Shown here one piece after another: positions 1-13,615 of a DNA stretch of 64,000 nucleotides. Both the position numbers and the translations under genes were made by a program. Every line of letters begins with the position of its first letter. Within the stretch, counting starts at the first letter, position 1. Under the pieces are notes generated by a model. The model was not told the origin of the DNA. It made no database searches and saw nothing but the letters and a program-made list of their open reading frames with translations. The stretch comes from Sialis fuliginosa. Lineage: Eukaryota > Arthropoda > Insecta > Megaloptera > Sialidae. The DNA lies in NCBI GenBank assembly GCA_961205875.1, contig OY540817.1:12063001-12127000 (forward strand), read 5' to 3'.

Positions 1-2530
1 ATTTTTGTAAATAATTCAAAATTAAAATTTTATTGAGCTGATATTTAGTTTTGAACGTTAAATATGGTCAAATGTGGTAGATTATTAGTTTAACTTACGA
101 TAAATAAACGTTTAGTAAACGGTCCGTTTACGAGTAGGTACTCTCGTATGAACTAATGTTAAAAGATGTAAATTGGCTAGTTTTGTACTACATGGCATAA
201 CTCAATTGAGTTAGGAACATCCGCGCCTGTATTTTCAGATTAGATAAGAATTCTTAACATACTCCCTTAACAAAAACCATCAGTTACGCCCATGCTCATA
301 CATACAGCCCAACATATATACATGTTTCGACGACGGACGGCATGACTTGACAAAAACTGTTATTACTCCTCTATAATTACTGCAATCATGTATCGGAATC
401 ATCGGACATGCTCTATCTTTTCATCAAAAATTTGCACCCGACCGTGAACGCGTTATCTGCGTGTCGTGTTGAAACGAGACCGACATATGTCAAACACCTT
501 GTTAATGTGTATGCGCATCTCTCTTGTACGTATGACAGGCGTGGCACCGCAGTTTTCTGGAAGGTGTGTCAACAAGTGAAAGGAGACGTTATCAAATTTC
601 CCGGATGAAAATATGCAGATATTAGTTTTGTTTTAATTGTGAAATTATTTGGCATTTGTTTGTAAAAAAAAATCATTGATATACACAAGTGTGTGGTATT
701 AAATATTTAACAACGGGGCCCCTATATATTTTATTTAATTCGACTTATTTTAAATTTTACGATATGTAAAATATTTTTTTCATTGGCAAAAAATTAGAAA
801 ATTCAAAATCAATTAAAATGATGTGTAATTTATTTAGTATATCACAATTTACTTTATCTTTTAATACAATTATCACAAATAAAGAACCAGCGACAAACAA
901 ATGTCATCAATAAAATTTAATGTTGTTTATATTTTCACAAATCTCACAAACTGTGAAGTGACGAACACCCTAGAAAACAAGTCTTATTTTTATTATGACG
1001 AATACATATTTAATCCATTTAGGTGATATAAGAAGCTAGTAATTTTACAATCAATAAAATTAAATTACTAAAATAAATCTCAACAAACTCGCTATTCTTA
1101 TCTAAATTACCAATTTAATTTATTATGCTATATTATAAACATTAAAAAACAATTTGAAATAACTTAGTTGGCTTCTAAGTGTAAGTCGAGTCTTTAATGT
1201 CAAATATCTTAAGTATTAAATTCTCGAACGCATATAATTAAATCTATCAATAAAATAATTTATTTGACTTTGAGTACATCTAATACTCTTTTTACGCGGT
1301 AGATACGTTCCGCAGCAAATCGTGTATAAAAAATTGCTTAAAAAAAGACATTGCTTACATTGTAAAATTTGAAATTCGTTCCATAATTTTCTCAAACCAA
1401 ATCAATCAATGAAAATAGGCCGAAAATCGCATAAAATTTACAAAAATAAGAATGTCCAAAAAAAATAAAAATAATTTGGAAAAAAAATCTGATAGAAATT
1501 GATGTAAAAATTAAATTAAATAGTTTGTTTTTCAATTTTTTAAATTTAATTTTATTGAAAAGTAAGAATATTTTTTTATATTATTTTTATCGTCACTATC
1601 TGAAAATACAACTTCGCGCCATTTGTGAAATCTTGTTAAACGAAGATTTTAATAATAACAAAACGTTTACATATTTAAATTCCTTGAATTGTCAGTTTTC
1701 ATTAAATACCCCACTCACCGAAACAAGGAATCCCTGCGTAACTTCAAATTCGCGAGACCCTACTGTATATGTATATAATTTTACTTGATAAATTTATATA
1801 TTTATAGCTTTATAGTAACTATTAACGAGGGGGAGGTATATAAGATATCATGATTATATATTTAAATAAATAATACACTAGTAGTGACGTTAAATATAAT
1901 AAATAAAAACAACTTGAATATTGTTGAGATAACGACATCGTTCTCACATTTTATTCTTTCTTAATAGCCTGACGATGATTCTGTGAATCGAAAGCTTGCG
2001 TTTATAAATTTTTTCAATATATAATTTATGACGTTTAAACAATCAAGTTGTTTTAATTTATTTAAATAAATAACATATTAAGCATTAACAATGGAATAAT
2101 AGTAAATAAAATACATTTTTACGCGTCCACTATACGAATTCTATATGTTAATAACTTTGGACGTTAATTTCTACCCTTATATTTTTTTCAACTATAAATT
2201 GTTGGGAACGAATGAAATTTCCTAAGAAACGAATTGATTCCATATTTCATATACGCCACTGTATAAAATACTCTGGTTTTACACTCGCCATTTAACATTA
2301 ATGACAATGAACAGGCTCAATGATTGATTTAAAATTCAATAAATGTCTCCTGAATATCAATAAAGTTGAAATTATCATTTGCATAGTATTTGTTCCACAA
2401 AGAATGGCCAATTACCATATCATGTATCGTCATTCTTACGTCCATGAATATTCACTAAAATGTAAATATATCTGTATTGTGTCTACGGGTTATAAAATAT
2501 ATCATACAAATACGTCTTTAATATAAATGC
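1..2530. other. AT-rich non-coding stretch
   Basis: No reading frame here resembles a known protein on either strand; the open frames are short and low in complexity. A patch near 380-610 has more balanced composition and a 66-codon open frame, but that frame shows no recognisable motif. I see no RNA gene. Confidence 0.5.
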
Positions 2531-3030
2531 ATAAGGTACTGGCACCAGTTATGGCCGCTATAAGAGCAAGGTTTACTGTTTTTGTGATTGACGAGCTTCC
2601 TTTTTGAAATTTTCATGAACTTATGTTACTAATCAAAATAAATAACTCTTTATTTAATCAATTTAATTACCAAAGTCCGCAAATGACAAATACAGTTTTT
2701 TTTTTTAAATTATAGCCTTTTATTTTGTTTGTTTTTTCTCGAGTAATGGACAAAGTAAAACCAGTAATGGGTATCCAGTGATGAACACTTGCTAATGATT
2801 ACAAAATGAAAAAGACTACGGCTTAAAAGTTATAATTTGAAGAATGTAAAGCAGATACTATGAAATATAATAAATTATAATAATTAATAAATATTATTAC
2901 ACTAATAATTAGTTTAATGTCCACCATTTTGATATCCATTGGCCGATTGTCATCAAATTAAGCTGTTTTATAGGTAAGTGTCTATAGATTATGATTCAGT
3001 AACGGCAGTAATCAAATATCAATAAATATT
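2531..3030. mobile_element. Foldback MITE, AAGGTACTGGCACCAGT family, right end missing
   Basis: It opens with ATAAGGTACTGGCACCAG and carries the family interior: the GGCCGATTGTCATC segment near 2941 and the ATGGACAAAGTAAAACCAG segment near 2747. Related copies are at 18192-18616, 35921-36490 and 57105-57460. The mirrored GACTGGTGC terminus is not found here, so the copy is truncated. Confidence 0.6.
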
Positions 3031-4139
3031 TATAATTTTTAAGTAAAAAATAGTTTTTTGTTAATTATTTTTTTCGCTTTACAAAAAAAACAACTCGAAA
3101 AAAAAATAAAAAATCAAAAATTTTGTATGCAAAGAATTTCCAAACAAACAATTTTTGTTTCCAGTTTCGTCAATTCAAATACATAGGTGAAATGCAATTG
3201 AATATTTTTCTGCCTCTATTCTTTATCAAAATAGATGGTGATTTCACGTTATGTGTTAATTTTGATTTGCCATAAATGAAATAATAATAATTTAAGTATA
3301 CTGCTAATTAGTTATTATCTCTAATTTTATTTTTTTAAGTACCTCGTATTTTAAACCATGATTTATTTTTATTTTACCTACGTATTCATTAAATATTAAA
3401 AATTGTTTATGGAAAAATTGCTACAGTAAAGAAAATATATTATGATTAAGTTTATTATTTCTAATAAAACAATCACAACAAATAATCTTATTTTTCTTTT
3501 TGTTTTATCGAGTCGTTCAGAAGTAAAATCGAATAAAATTACAATATAATATATGTTTTCTTTTAATTCCAGATCTAACGGAAGTAACTTATGATATATT
3601 AAAGCTTTCTAAATAACACCAAACAATTTATCTTATTAAGTTAATTGCTTAGACTTCTGCGTGATTTATCATACTAATATACATGAAACAATTTCTTTTT
3701 ATTTAATATTGACATTAAAGATCATAATACACTTATACAGCATATAATAAGCATTTAATCATAGTCCTTACGTAGAAATAGATTTTAAAAAATTGACGAC
3801 GATAAAAAAAAACCCAGGCTAGATCCCTGAGAGCCCCACATGTAATACAAATTATTATTTATATTTGTATAATAGAACAATTTAATAAAAATATTAACAT
3901 AACTGGCGTTATACGTTAACTATCATATACATATCTTCCTGCTAAGTAGCAAAATAAGTTTTATGAATATGTTTGTAGCGTCAACCAACTTTATTTAAAG
4001 TTATGATAAAAATTAATATCTATTTGAAATTAAAACTATTTGTAGTTAAACTACCAAATATAACATATATTTACAGTTCGGATTCGGGTTTAGGTTTAAG
4101 TCCCTGTCTCCAACTAAAACCGGATATTAAGAACGTTGT
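3031..4139. other. AT-rich non-coding stretch
   Basis: Homopolymer-rich sequence with no gene, repeat family member or RNA that I can recognise. Confidence 0.45.
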
Positions 4140-4480
4140 TTCTGTTTCCCCATACTCCGGTGTCTTGTACACGTGCTACCACTGTTTGTGTGCGTGCGTG
4201 CGTGCACGAGTGTGTGTATATACGCATATGTGTGTGTGTGTGTGTGATGGACAATTAGCCGCAATGTCGCGATATGCGCCCGCGAGTAAGACGTGTGGGA
4301 GTTCAATTAACTGCACCGAGATGGAGGCACGGTCGTGTAATTTAACACAATTTACAGATCATAAGAACCAGCGAGAAGAGCTGTGACAGTGCGTGTGAGA
4401 GGCGCCAGGTTCACCGACCAAGGACGATGCGAATTGTACCGTTTGCATATTAGCGGGTTGCCCACAATACTTACGTTTCT
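4140..4480. other. GC-balanced patch with TG microsatellite
   Basis: Base composition is close to even here, in contrast to the surroundings. It contains a GTGCGTGCGTGC block near 4191 and a TG run near 4228-4246. The plus-strand open frame from 4003 to 4386 crosses the microsatellite and has no recognisable domain, so I do not call a gene. It could be a regulatory region or an untranslated exon; the sequence does not decide. Confidence 0.35.
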
Positions 4481-4523
4481 AGGTGGCAAAACTCTCCAAC
4501 AAAATATCTAAATAAAAGTATAT

Positions 4524-4800
4524 ATTAGGGTGTTTTTTTTAAATTTTTTCGGTCTCATTGGCCTATGTTTTAGCTTTGGATCAAAAGTTAACTGTCCCAA
4601 AATTTCAGACTCAAAAACCGAGTCTTTTTCCCATTTGATTAACATGGGAAAAATTACTTTTTTACTTATCCGTGTAAATCTTGTTGAAAAATTTATTTAT
4701 TTTAATTTCTTACTGCAGCAAATCATAGAGAATTAAATTTGTTACAAAAAAGATACCGAGTGCTCAATTCATAGATCCAGTATTTTTAAAGAATGCAAAC
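4524..4800. mobile_element. Half copy of TAGGGTG foldback MITE
   Basis: This matches the left half of the complete element at 59421-60040, starting ATTAGGGTGTTTTTTT and continuing through the GGCCTATGTTTTAGC and ATCAAAAGTTAACTG segments. Similarity stops near 4800, where another repeat fragment follows. Confidence 0.7.
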
Positions 4801-4837
4801 TTTAGAAGACCAAAAATATCTACTTGGTAGTAAATTT

Positions 4838-4994
4838 TTAAACATTGTCCAAATTGTCATTTAGGCATTTTTAGGTTAGAGTATCTCAAAAGCCTGACGT
4901 AATGGGGTAATTTGGGCAACGGATTCAGTTTTAACACGCCAAAAACCTCTAAAATCACCTATTCAAGAGAGAACAAAATGATGTGGGCCTGTGT
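4838..4994. mobile_element. Half copy of the GCCGA foldback element
   Basis: It resembles the right half of the element at 14149-14613: shared segments include TTTTAGGTTAG, AATCACCTATT and ACAAAATGATGT ending in GGGCCTG. The left arm is absent. Confidence 0.6.
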
Positions 4995-7395
4995 TATTAG
5001 TCATTATCAAAAAAGCCACGTCCAACAATATTAATCATTAATTTTCAATAATTAAAATAACTTTTTGAGTTTGAGTTTTTGTAAATAATTTAAATTAATA
5101 TTGGTAGGGGTTACTACCCATTCTGTTTTGCGTAAAACACATATGTCAACATTTTCCCGTTAAATATTTTTTTAAATCATAAAACCTCAAAATCAAATTG
5201 GTTTAGGGTGGATATATGGTAAGTTTTGATATTGATACTATACTCCTCATTTGTAAACCGTCCTTTTTTATCTATTTTAGTTAACGTTTCATCATTCATT
5301 ACATATACAAAAATATAATTCATTAAGATTATGACAAGAAGATGAATTTCTACGACTTTTCAAATCAAGTGATTTTTTATGTATAAAAATAAAATTATGT
5401 TGCTTATCGTCTTTTTTAATAGATCATAACATATACTGATATATCTGTATGCTCAATATGAATGTCTTTTCTCAAACATTATCTCATTGAATACGATAAG
5501 AAGAGTGTTACTACTGACAAACGTTTTCTGTTCCCTTTATAGTCACAACCGACAGACGTGAATTAATCACAAATGTATAATTTATAAGATTTACAATTTC
5601 TGGTTAAATAAATGGAATGTTAGTTTGATCGTTCTGTCCATACAAAAAGGGGTACTTCACTGATTAGAAATTAAATTTAAAAAAAAACTACAATTAAAGT
5701 TATTTAACTTTGGGTACCGAACGATCTATATTCTATAACATACAAATAAAGCAAAAAACACCATCATTGAAATTATAAAATAATTTGGATGTACTATATA
5801 TTTAGATTTATATCGTTAGAAATACTTAGCCCCCCCCCCCCCCTCCTCCTGAACTACAAAAAGTAGTGATTAATTCAAATAAATCTAAATATACATAATC
5901 TATAAATTATTTTATCCTTTTTGAAGTTTTATATATATGTTTTTTTTTATCGGGGTGGTGGGTAAGGGTTAGAGGGGTACAGAGGTAGAGGGATGAAACT
6001 GAAAGTTTGAATTTTTTTAATGTATCCTTTTTTCAGCAGTGTTTTTGAAAAATCGATTGAATTTTATTGAAAAAAAACTTGTACTTTTTTTTAAATAGAA
6101 AATTCACAATAATTTATAGACTATTTTGGACAGATGAGATAATTTTAATAATAAATTTTTCTACTCGTTTTTCCAAATTTTAATTATCATTATAAATCAA
6201 TTTTTTTTTTTTGATAATATATCCGAACGAATTGTAAAATAATAAAAACATGTCTGTGTACATTGCGTTTGTACCCGCATTTATGTACAATAAACAAGTT
6301 TTATTTTTATACGAATTACAATCTAGCTGATTCAATAAAAATAAAAGTTACCTTGTGGATGCCAAATTAAAGCAAGTAAAAGCATAAGTAACAGATGAAG
6401 TTATTATGATAATTACACATACCTATTTTGTTAATAATTATTATTATTCAAAATTAAAATCAAACTGATCTTGACATAGGATCCTGGCTCGATTTGGTTG
6501 TGTGCACTTTTAGAAGAGTCCTGAAGATGTCCAGTGCCGATAACACGACCAAATCTACACGGCTTACACTCAGAAGCCAATATCCATATCAAGATCACCG
6601 CGGAAACCTCAAGACATGTATAATCTTGATACAATAAAGTTAAATTATTATAAGCAAAATGTTAATTTACCAAATATTAATAGATTTTTATAATAATATA
6701 TTTTATATGATTATAATATCAATATCAACTATACTAAAAGATAAAATTAATCTTATCTATTTTATCGATATAAAACAAACATTTTAATATTAAAAGTTGT
6801 AAATAAGTATAACAAAAATAATTTGACAGTAATTAAATATTAAATATAAGCAATAATAGAATTCAAAACTTATTTATTCGTTTAAAAAATAAACAAAAAT
6901 ATATGATAAAGATAAATGAGTCGCTCAGAAGCAAAAATGATTAAAATATATTTACTGTCATTTTTATAGTTTTAATATTTGAGTATTAGTTTAATCAAGA
7001 ACTTTAATGGCTGTTGAACGACTGACAAAAATTACAAAAAAATCACCTACCTACTACAGAAATTCTTCAAGACGTCTATGTTGAAACCAACCAAACCAAA
7101 ACCCAACTAAAAGTCATTTTGAACAATAATAATAATAATCACAAGAACAATATCAACAACAGCACATTCTTCCGAATCAAAATAAATCAGAATCAAGCAT
7201 GTTAAAAAAATTCATATAAGTCACTAACAACAGCACTAAAAGATTACATCGAGTCAGTACAAAACATTAAAGGCAAGCACGAGGGTTCAAGTCTCGGCAT
7301 CAAATTGTCCGTGCTTACGTCCAGTTCGTCCAGTGACTAACCAGAATTGAACCCAAGTCAACTCGTAGTGTGGTGCTGCACGCTGATGTTATATT
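4995..7395. other. Non-coding stretch with poly-C tract
   Basis: No gene seen. A run of about 15 C lies at 5830-5844. A patch near 6470-6620 is more balanced in composition but has no recognisable product. AT-rich sequence makes up the rest. Confidence 0.4.
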
Positions 7396-8876
7396 CAGGG
7401 GCGTAGCCACTTGTAAGTTATTGAGGAGGAGGTGGACATTAACACGGGTCTATTCAATTCATCCAATTGCTTTCGATAGGTTGGGTTCTTGGGATTATTC
7501 TCTCCTCTCTCTCTCTAACGTTCAATATTGATGGTATGTTATACATATTTGTTTATATCACGTTGTTTAGTCGATGTATTTTCAAATGAGACATTCAGAA
7601 GCCAATGTGGTTAACTTAATAATATAAATATACATATCTATTATTAATGGCAAATAAATGAAATTTAAAAGATTTTAAATCATTACATTTTAATAATCCA
7701 TATACCTACAACGTAATGTAATTGTCAAACTAAAAAATGGAGACTTTCTGTAATTGAGAATTGGGATGTTATAATTCAACATGAAAATAAATGGGAAAAT
7801 TACTAGTTTATAAATGAAATATTAATTTGCTTTTCTGAAAGATTGTTATTTCATGGACCATGTATTCCATATAAAGAGAGGAGGGTAGGCCAGGGGTATT
7901 GTTTATTAAAATATTAATTTATTAAAATAGAAGAGAGTTATTGCCCTCTGTACCCCATTGGACTCAAATTTTATCAAATAGTTGTTTATTGAGTACATAT
8001 AAGATAATCGTATAAATATTAACTTTTTAACTTTTAATCTACATTATTTTAGTTAGACTTGTTTACATAATAAATATTCCTAAAAACAAAAGTTTTGAAA
8101 CTTATGTGGTCTAGGGATCCTCCTTTGAACAATAATTTTTAAGGGATCCCCTCCTGACACAAAAACAAATTAATCGTTGGTAAATAAAAATGTAAAAGTA
8201 TTTTAATTTATGTCAAATATGTTTCACGGATCCTGGGAGTCCGCGGACCCTAGTTTAAGAAACGCTTCTATAGAGCATATCTACCACATAATTAATACCT
8301 CGTTCAAAATATTTTTTTTGTAAAATCGGGTATAAAGATATGGCCCCTACATCCTATCATGGGCCCCCAGTGCAAGATTTTCAACAGGCCCCCACATGTT
8401 ATAAAAACCTAATGTCCGGTATTATAAACGAGCTAGGAAATTTGCTAGCTTGCAAGCACTTTCAAATGAGGTTTCAAACGTATCTAACAATTCTCTTTAA
8501 GTTTAATGAAATGTTTGACAATTTTCGCGCACGTGTGGTATGTAAACTCCAAAGGTATTAAAACTGTGGTGATATTATGAAAATTATTTTGTACGGTTAA
8601 AGTCGCCAACTGTGTTACAATTAGTTGAAGTATCATTGCTCTAAATTCCATAGCTAATCCATAGATACTAGTACAGAATTAATACCTCATTTGTGCCTGT
8701 AAGCTACCAAAAAAAAGCTCGTTGGCTCGCCGTGCCGGATCCCTCTTAGCCCTGGGGCCCCAGGATAGAGCCCTGTCAGCTCCCCCTTTGATAAACGAAA
8801 TAGACAAACCGAATTTGTACAGATTAAATAAACAAAAACTTCAAACATGAATGAAAAACTCCAAATTACGCCCCTG
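7396..8876. mobile_element. Possible degenerate hAT-like element
   Basis: The left end CAGGGGCGTAGCCAC and the right end TTACGCCCCTG form short inverted termini of a type also seen at 22376. The flanks (gttatatt and agtcaagg) do not match, so no target duplication supports the ends. A copy of another repeat sits inside at 8412-8690. No transposase reading frame was seen. Confidence 0.35.
8412..8690. mobile_element. TGTCCGGTATTATAAA repeat, left part
   Basis: Begins AATGTCCGGTATTATAAACG and shares the GTCGCCAACTGTGTTACAA block with copies at 19799-20100, 24020-24210 and 49059-49328. The mirrored terminus ATACCGGACAT is missing. Confidence 0.65.
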
Positions 8877-9637
8877 AGTCAAGGTAATAATGAAACTACA
8901 CAAATGTGTGGGCGTGATAGTATTACTTTAACAACAAGAACAGCTAAACACAAACTTTACATTAAAACATCTTCCCATCTCACCTTCACAGAACCATTGG
9001 TCACTTAACGTAATCTAGAATTTACAACAAAGATAACAAAACACAAGAGCAACGTTAACGTATCATTTTAACTTCCTTCCACAGCCGACTAAGTTATGCG
9101 ATGACCAGTATAAATAAACTCTAATCAATAACAGTGATAGCGATATACATTTACCATGTCATTGTATGTTCCACATCACTTCCACAGATGCCTGAATATA
9201 TGTTTATAGTAATTCCACATAAGCAATGTAGTTTGAAGCTCTGGAACGAGATGGGCGGTATCTATTATATGTTTAATATTAATTGCGTCTTTGTTTGTCA
9301 GGTCACAAACGAGAATGCATTGTTGGATTTTTGTTATATGGATAATTGATATTAAATGGAAACCAGCGAGAGAGGAACAATTAAAAGTTAGTTTATGTTT
9401 GAGATTTTTATAGTTAATGGAGTGACAAATTATAAAATTGTGTAACAAGCAAAACACAATAACATGCGAATTTAATTCAATCATCGTTTATGATTATCTA
9501 TAAACAGAGGCGTGTCCCCTTTTATTTATTAACTTTGTATTCCTGCAATATACGTCAGATTTTATAAAATTTCCCACGATTTGCTTTCCCTTATAAATTA
9601 AGATAAATATCATAGCTTTTAAATTCTGAAAAAAAAC

Positions 9638-9676
9638 ATCTGCCAAGTAAATGCACAGTGCTTCCTCGTGCTAAAT
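9638..9676. repeat. 39-bp direct repeat, copy 1
   Basis: Exact 39-base match to 11070-11108, starting ATCTGCCAAGTAAATG and ending TCGTGCTAAAT. The sequence is complex and the flanks do not match apart from an A run before it. Confidence 0.85.
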
Positions 9677-10764
9677 TCACCAAATTTTCATTAAAATACA
9701 TTTAAAACTCGGTTAAGTATCAAAATTTCAATAAAAATATTTTTTTTTCCAAAATGTTTATTTTTGTGTTATTATTACTTTTCTTACATCTACTTGTTAA
9801 ATATATAAAGAAAATTAAGGGTTCAAGTTATTTTTCCCTTAGCTATATGTTATTAATTAAAACTAGCTGTTTCTAGATTATTATTATTTTAAAAAATAAT
9901 CTAGATTCTTTTATCTTAAAAATTTAACACTTCTAGCTAAAAATTAGCATGATTAAAAGGGACTACCCTCACCTCTGCATATGACTACGCCCATGTATAA
10001 AATCCAAATAATACTATAGTAATATAAACATGCACACAAGTGATTTAAGATTTAAAACTACTGCATTAAATACCCTAGAATTAAAAATTCGCTCCAAAAT
10101 ACTTTGCGAAACGGTTCACGAAAACGCTGCTAAATTCGATATAATTATATTTAATGTGCCTATTAAAAATATGTACATAAGCACAATGCAGAGTGCATAT
10201 CGTATTACATAAAAAATCAATTGGATTATGTTTTATATCCAACAATAATACTATTAACCTAATAACCCTATATATTTCTTTATTATTACTTGTAAATGGT
10301 ATATATAAATCATTATAAAGAAATGCAACCGTATATAAAGTTAATGATATACCTACATAATACATATATGTACCTACATTATTAAAATGCAAAATTGAAA
10401 CAAATATACATACTGAACATGGTAATGTTAACTGTAATATGTAACGATACGTTTTTAGATTAGTTATAGACAGAGAAGATGAAACATCATTACACGCTTA
10501 TTTGATAATTATAAACCAAAATAAATATGCAAATAATTCAAATTAAATATAACTGACAGTTAATGTATAAATATTTAATTTTTATCGAAAATAATATAAA
10601 CAATATTTTGTGTTGGATCAAAATAACACCAACACACCTTTATAAATCTTAATAACTATTTTGATTAATACGTCATATTTTAAACTATTATAAATATACC
10701 GGTGTTCAAATACAGGGTGGACCAAATTATTAGATGTTTTCTTCGATATCAACTTGCTTTGATT
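9677..10764. other. AT-rich non-coding stretch
   Basis: No recognisable gene. Short open frames on both strands between 10030 and 10392 overlap one another and show no domain. An ACAGGGTGGACC motif near 10711 resembles the TIR of the 43657 element but has no partner. Confidence 0.4.
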
Positions 10765-11069
10765 TTTTTTACATTAAATGGAACCGAGAGAGTGACTATT
10801 TGAATGACTTTTGGTGTGACGAAAGAAGAATAATTTTTATTTTCAAATGGAATAGGGTATATTTTTTATTCGGATAGCTCAAATCCTAATGAATAATATT
10901 TACGTGAATTTTTGTTTGTTCTGAATTTTTAAAGAGTTATGAAAAGTATTGAATTTAGGAAGAAAACTTCGGGAAGATGTTTAAATAGCACCCTTCGTCC
11001 TTTCAAAAATCCTACCACAACATTTTTTTATCCGTCAAATAGTCAGCATTTCACATTTAATGTAAAAAA
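10765..11069. repeat. Imperfect inverted repeat
   Basis: TTTTTTACATTAAATG on the left is mirrored by CATTTAATGTAAAAAA on the right, with weaker matches inside such as GTGACTATTTGA against TCAAATAGTCAG. A diverged foldback element is likely. Confidence 0.5.
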
Positions 11070-11108
11070 ATCTGCCAAGTAAATGCACAGTGCTTCCTCG
11101 TGCTAAAT
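11070..11108. repeat. 39-bp direct repeat, copy 2
   Basis: Identical to 9638-9676, directly beside the inverted repeat ending at 11069. On the minus strand both copies are followed by a T run after GGCAGA. Confidence 0.85.
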
Positions 11109-11214
11109 GCTCTACAAAAAATATTATATACAATTTTCACGTAACATGTATCGTTTTTGAGATATCTTGAAAAAATTTTGTAATGTCACCCCTCCCCTTT
11201 ACATACGATTTTGA

Positions 11215-11350
11215 AATGGGACCATCCTCAAGCCAGACCCAACCTTCCAACCAAATTTCATTAATATCGGTTCAGTGGTCATGACTTATGCGTGTGATAA
11301 GGATTTAGCGGACAGACAGACAGACAAACAGACACGGAACGAAAAGTTTT
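11215..11350. repeat. Tail of an interspersed repeat with GACA motif
   Basis: CAAATTTCATTAATATCGG followed by GGTTCAGTGG and a GACAGACAGACA stretch near 11311-11335 is a tail common to several interspersed repeat families in insect genomes. I cannot assign the family. Confidence 0.45.
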
Positions 11351-12585
11351 TGTCTTGTTCTGAAACGGAAAGATCAATTTAAAATTTTGAAATCGGAGTA
11401 CAATTTTATTGTCTCATTTTAAAACGATCACTAAGCTTCTCGTATCTTCGATATTGAGAGGAATCAAAAATCAAGTCAATACTCCAGTGGTTTCGGAAAA
11501 ATCAGCTTATAATACTTTATTTGCAACACAAATTAAGATATGAATTATGATAGTATGGAGTATGTTATATGCCATTTTCAACAATTAGAGCGGAATCTTA
11601 CCACAGAAGCATGATAGGTAAATTAGACAATTATCTACGACTCCTGAGGTAAAGGGAGGGGCCTCAATCCAAGTGGAGTGAATTCCAAAAGATGATTACT
11701 TAACTTTTATGGTTGAAGAACAAAAAAAATCTCACAATATTATGGTAATACATCGTTTAAAAAAAATTAACAATTTTTTTTCATTGAGGCCTGATTTTTC
11801 ATTTGCGCCTCAGGCCTAAAGATATGTAAGTGCGGTTTTGATACTATATTATATATTTATATAGCAGTGGGCGCATTTGAGTCATAACCTATTAAAACTT
11901 ATTGATAATAGTAAATACCAAACGCCATAAACCAAATATATCGGTTTATATGAAATGAAAAATCGTTTAAAAGAATTTAAAAAATAAAGTAAGAAATGAT
12001 ATAATTATCACACTAGGTCAAACCAAAAATTGGGCACTCCTGATTCACGCACAACCACATAATCCTCATAAATTTGAATTCCGTCAATTCTATAAGTAAT
12101 TAAAATTAATAAACGTGAAATAGAAATAGCGAGTTGGAGATGACTGCAGAGGAATTTATAGTGTGGACAAAAATCCACACAAACAAGCTAGGCAATTATA
12201 AACCGTTGGTTGGTGTATTGGACGTTTAAACACACACACACACACATACATTCAAGACGTCGAGTTGCCTTGTATCCAACAGTGAGAACTAATTGACGCG
12301 GTTTTTGAAGAAACGTGTTGACAGTGAATGTAATAAACTTTTAGTCGGCCACGCGAGTCATTCGTCATGTTTTTATAATAATTTGTTTATTAACTAAAAT
12401 CTACTATTTTAATTAAGTATATGCTCGTAATGATTTCTTTAAAATAGAAAATTATTATGAAATCTTTATTAGATAAACATAGAATGATTATGTTCCACCA
12501 TAGTAAATATACACATACGAACGAAATTTAACCCTTAATCCTGTGGTTCTTAAAATGTGCGCCGCGGCGTCCTGGAAAGCCGTGG
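11351..12585. other. Non-coding stretch with CA microsatellite
   Basis: No gene recognised. A CA run lies at about 12230-12246. Confidence 0.4.
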
Positions 12586-13615
12586 CATCTGTATTTTTGT
12601 TTGTTCTATTTACAACCGGAAACCAATATTCTTTTTTCTTTTTCGAATTATTTTTGAAACGGTGTGGATTAGAAAAAAATGTTTTAGGTAAAAGTTGTAG
12701 AGAATATTATTATCTATATTATATTATAAAATGCAACGTCTCTCTGTCTATCTGTCAGCGGATCTGCAGGCTCATCCATCCCATTAATAAAATGTAAATT
12801 CTGTACAAGTCAGTATTGCTTTGATTTAGGGAATGGCGCCATGGGAATACATTAGTCCAAAAAGGGCGCCATGTTTGGGAACCTCTGCCTTAACCAATAA
12901 CGTGAATTGTTGATGCGCAAAGGTAATGTGTCCTCTACGAAATTGGTAATTTTAGGAACAGAACATTCTGACAAAATATCTTGAAACTCTTTATTAATAT
13001 AACTTTAAAATAAAAATGCCATGGATGCCACGGGACTTTCTTATACGTAAAATTGAAAGTGAACTAATACAATATAGAAAAAATGAACTTAACATCAATT
13101 ACCTATATAATATAATAGACTAGCGGTGCCCGCGGTTTCACTCGCGTGGACTTTAGGATTTTTGAAAAATATAATTGAATTATTTTAGATCTTTTTATTC
13201 TACAAAGTTCTTTACTACATTATATTGCTCAATATTTAACGGTTTAGGCAGCGTATTGAAAAGAACGCGCTGGCAGAAAACTTTTTACCGACTTGATTTA
13301 CTTACTATTATCGTAACTGCTTATTCCTTATGTTACCTATAGCAAAATATATAATATAACTTGACCAGAGAACATATCTATGAATTAAAAAAAAAACATG
13401 TAAATCGGAAAAGTGGTTCTTGAGTGATAACGGACGGACAGATAGATAAACAGAAAGATGTTGCATTTTATAATATAATTAATAATATTCTCTACAACTT
13501 TTATCTAAAAAAAATTTTTTTTCTTCTAATCCGCACCGTTTCAAAAATAATTTGAAAAAAAAAGTTAACATTGGTTTCCGGTTGTTAATACAACAAACAA
13601 AAATACTAAATACTG
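12586..13615. repeat. Inverted repeat enclosing a GCCCGCGG repeat unit
   Basis: The segment 12586-12745 is mirrored by 13455-13615: AACCGGAAACCAAT against ATTGGTTTCCGGTT, and GAATATTAT near 12703 against the ATAATATTCTC segment near 13482. Between them, 13123-13450 begins TAGCGGTGCCCGCGG and ends GGACGGACAGATAG, the usual start and tail of a common insect interspersed repeat. Confidence 0.6.

Noticed and set aside
4003..4386. 127-codon plus-strand open frame
   Set aside because: Much of it is translated TG/GTGC microsatellite giving Cys-Val repeats; no domain.
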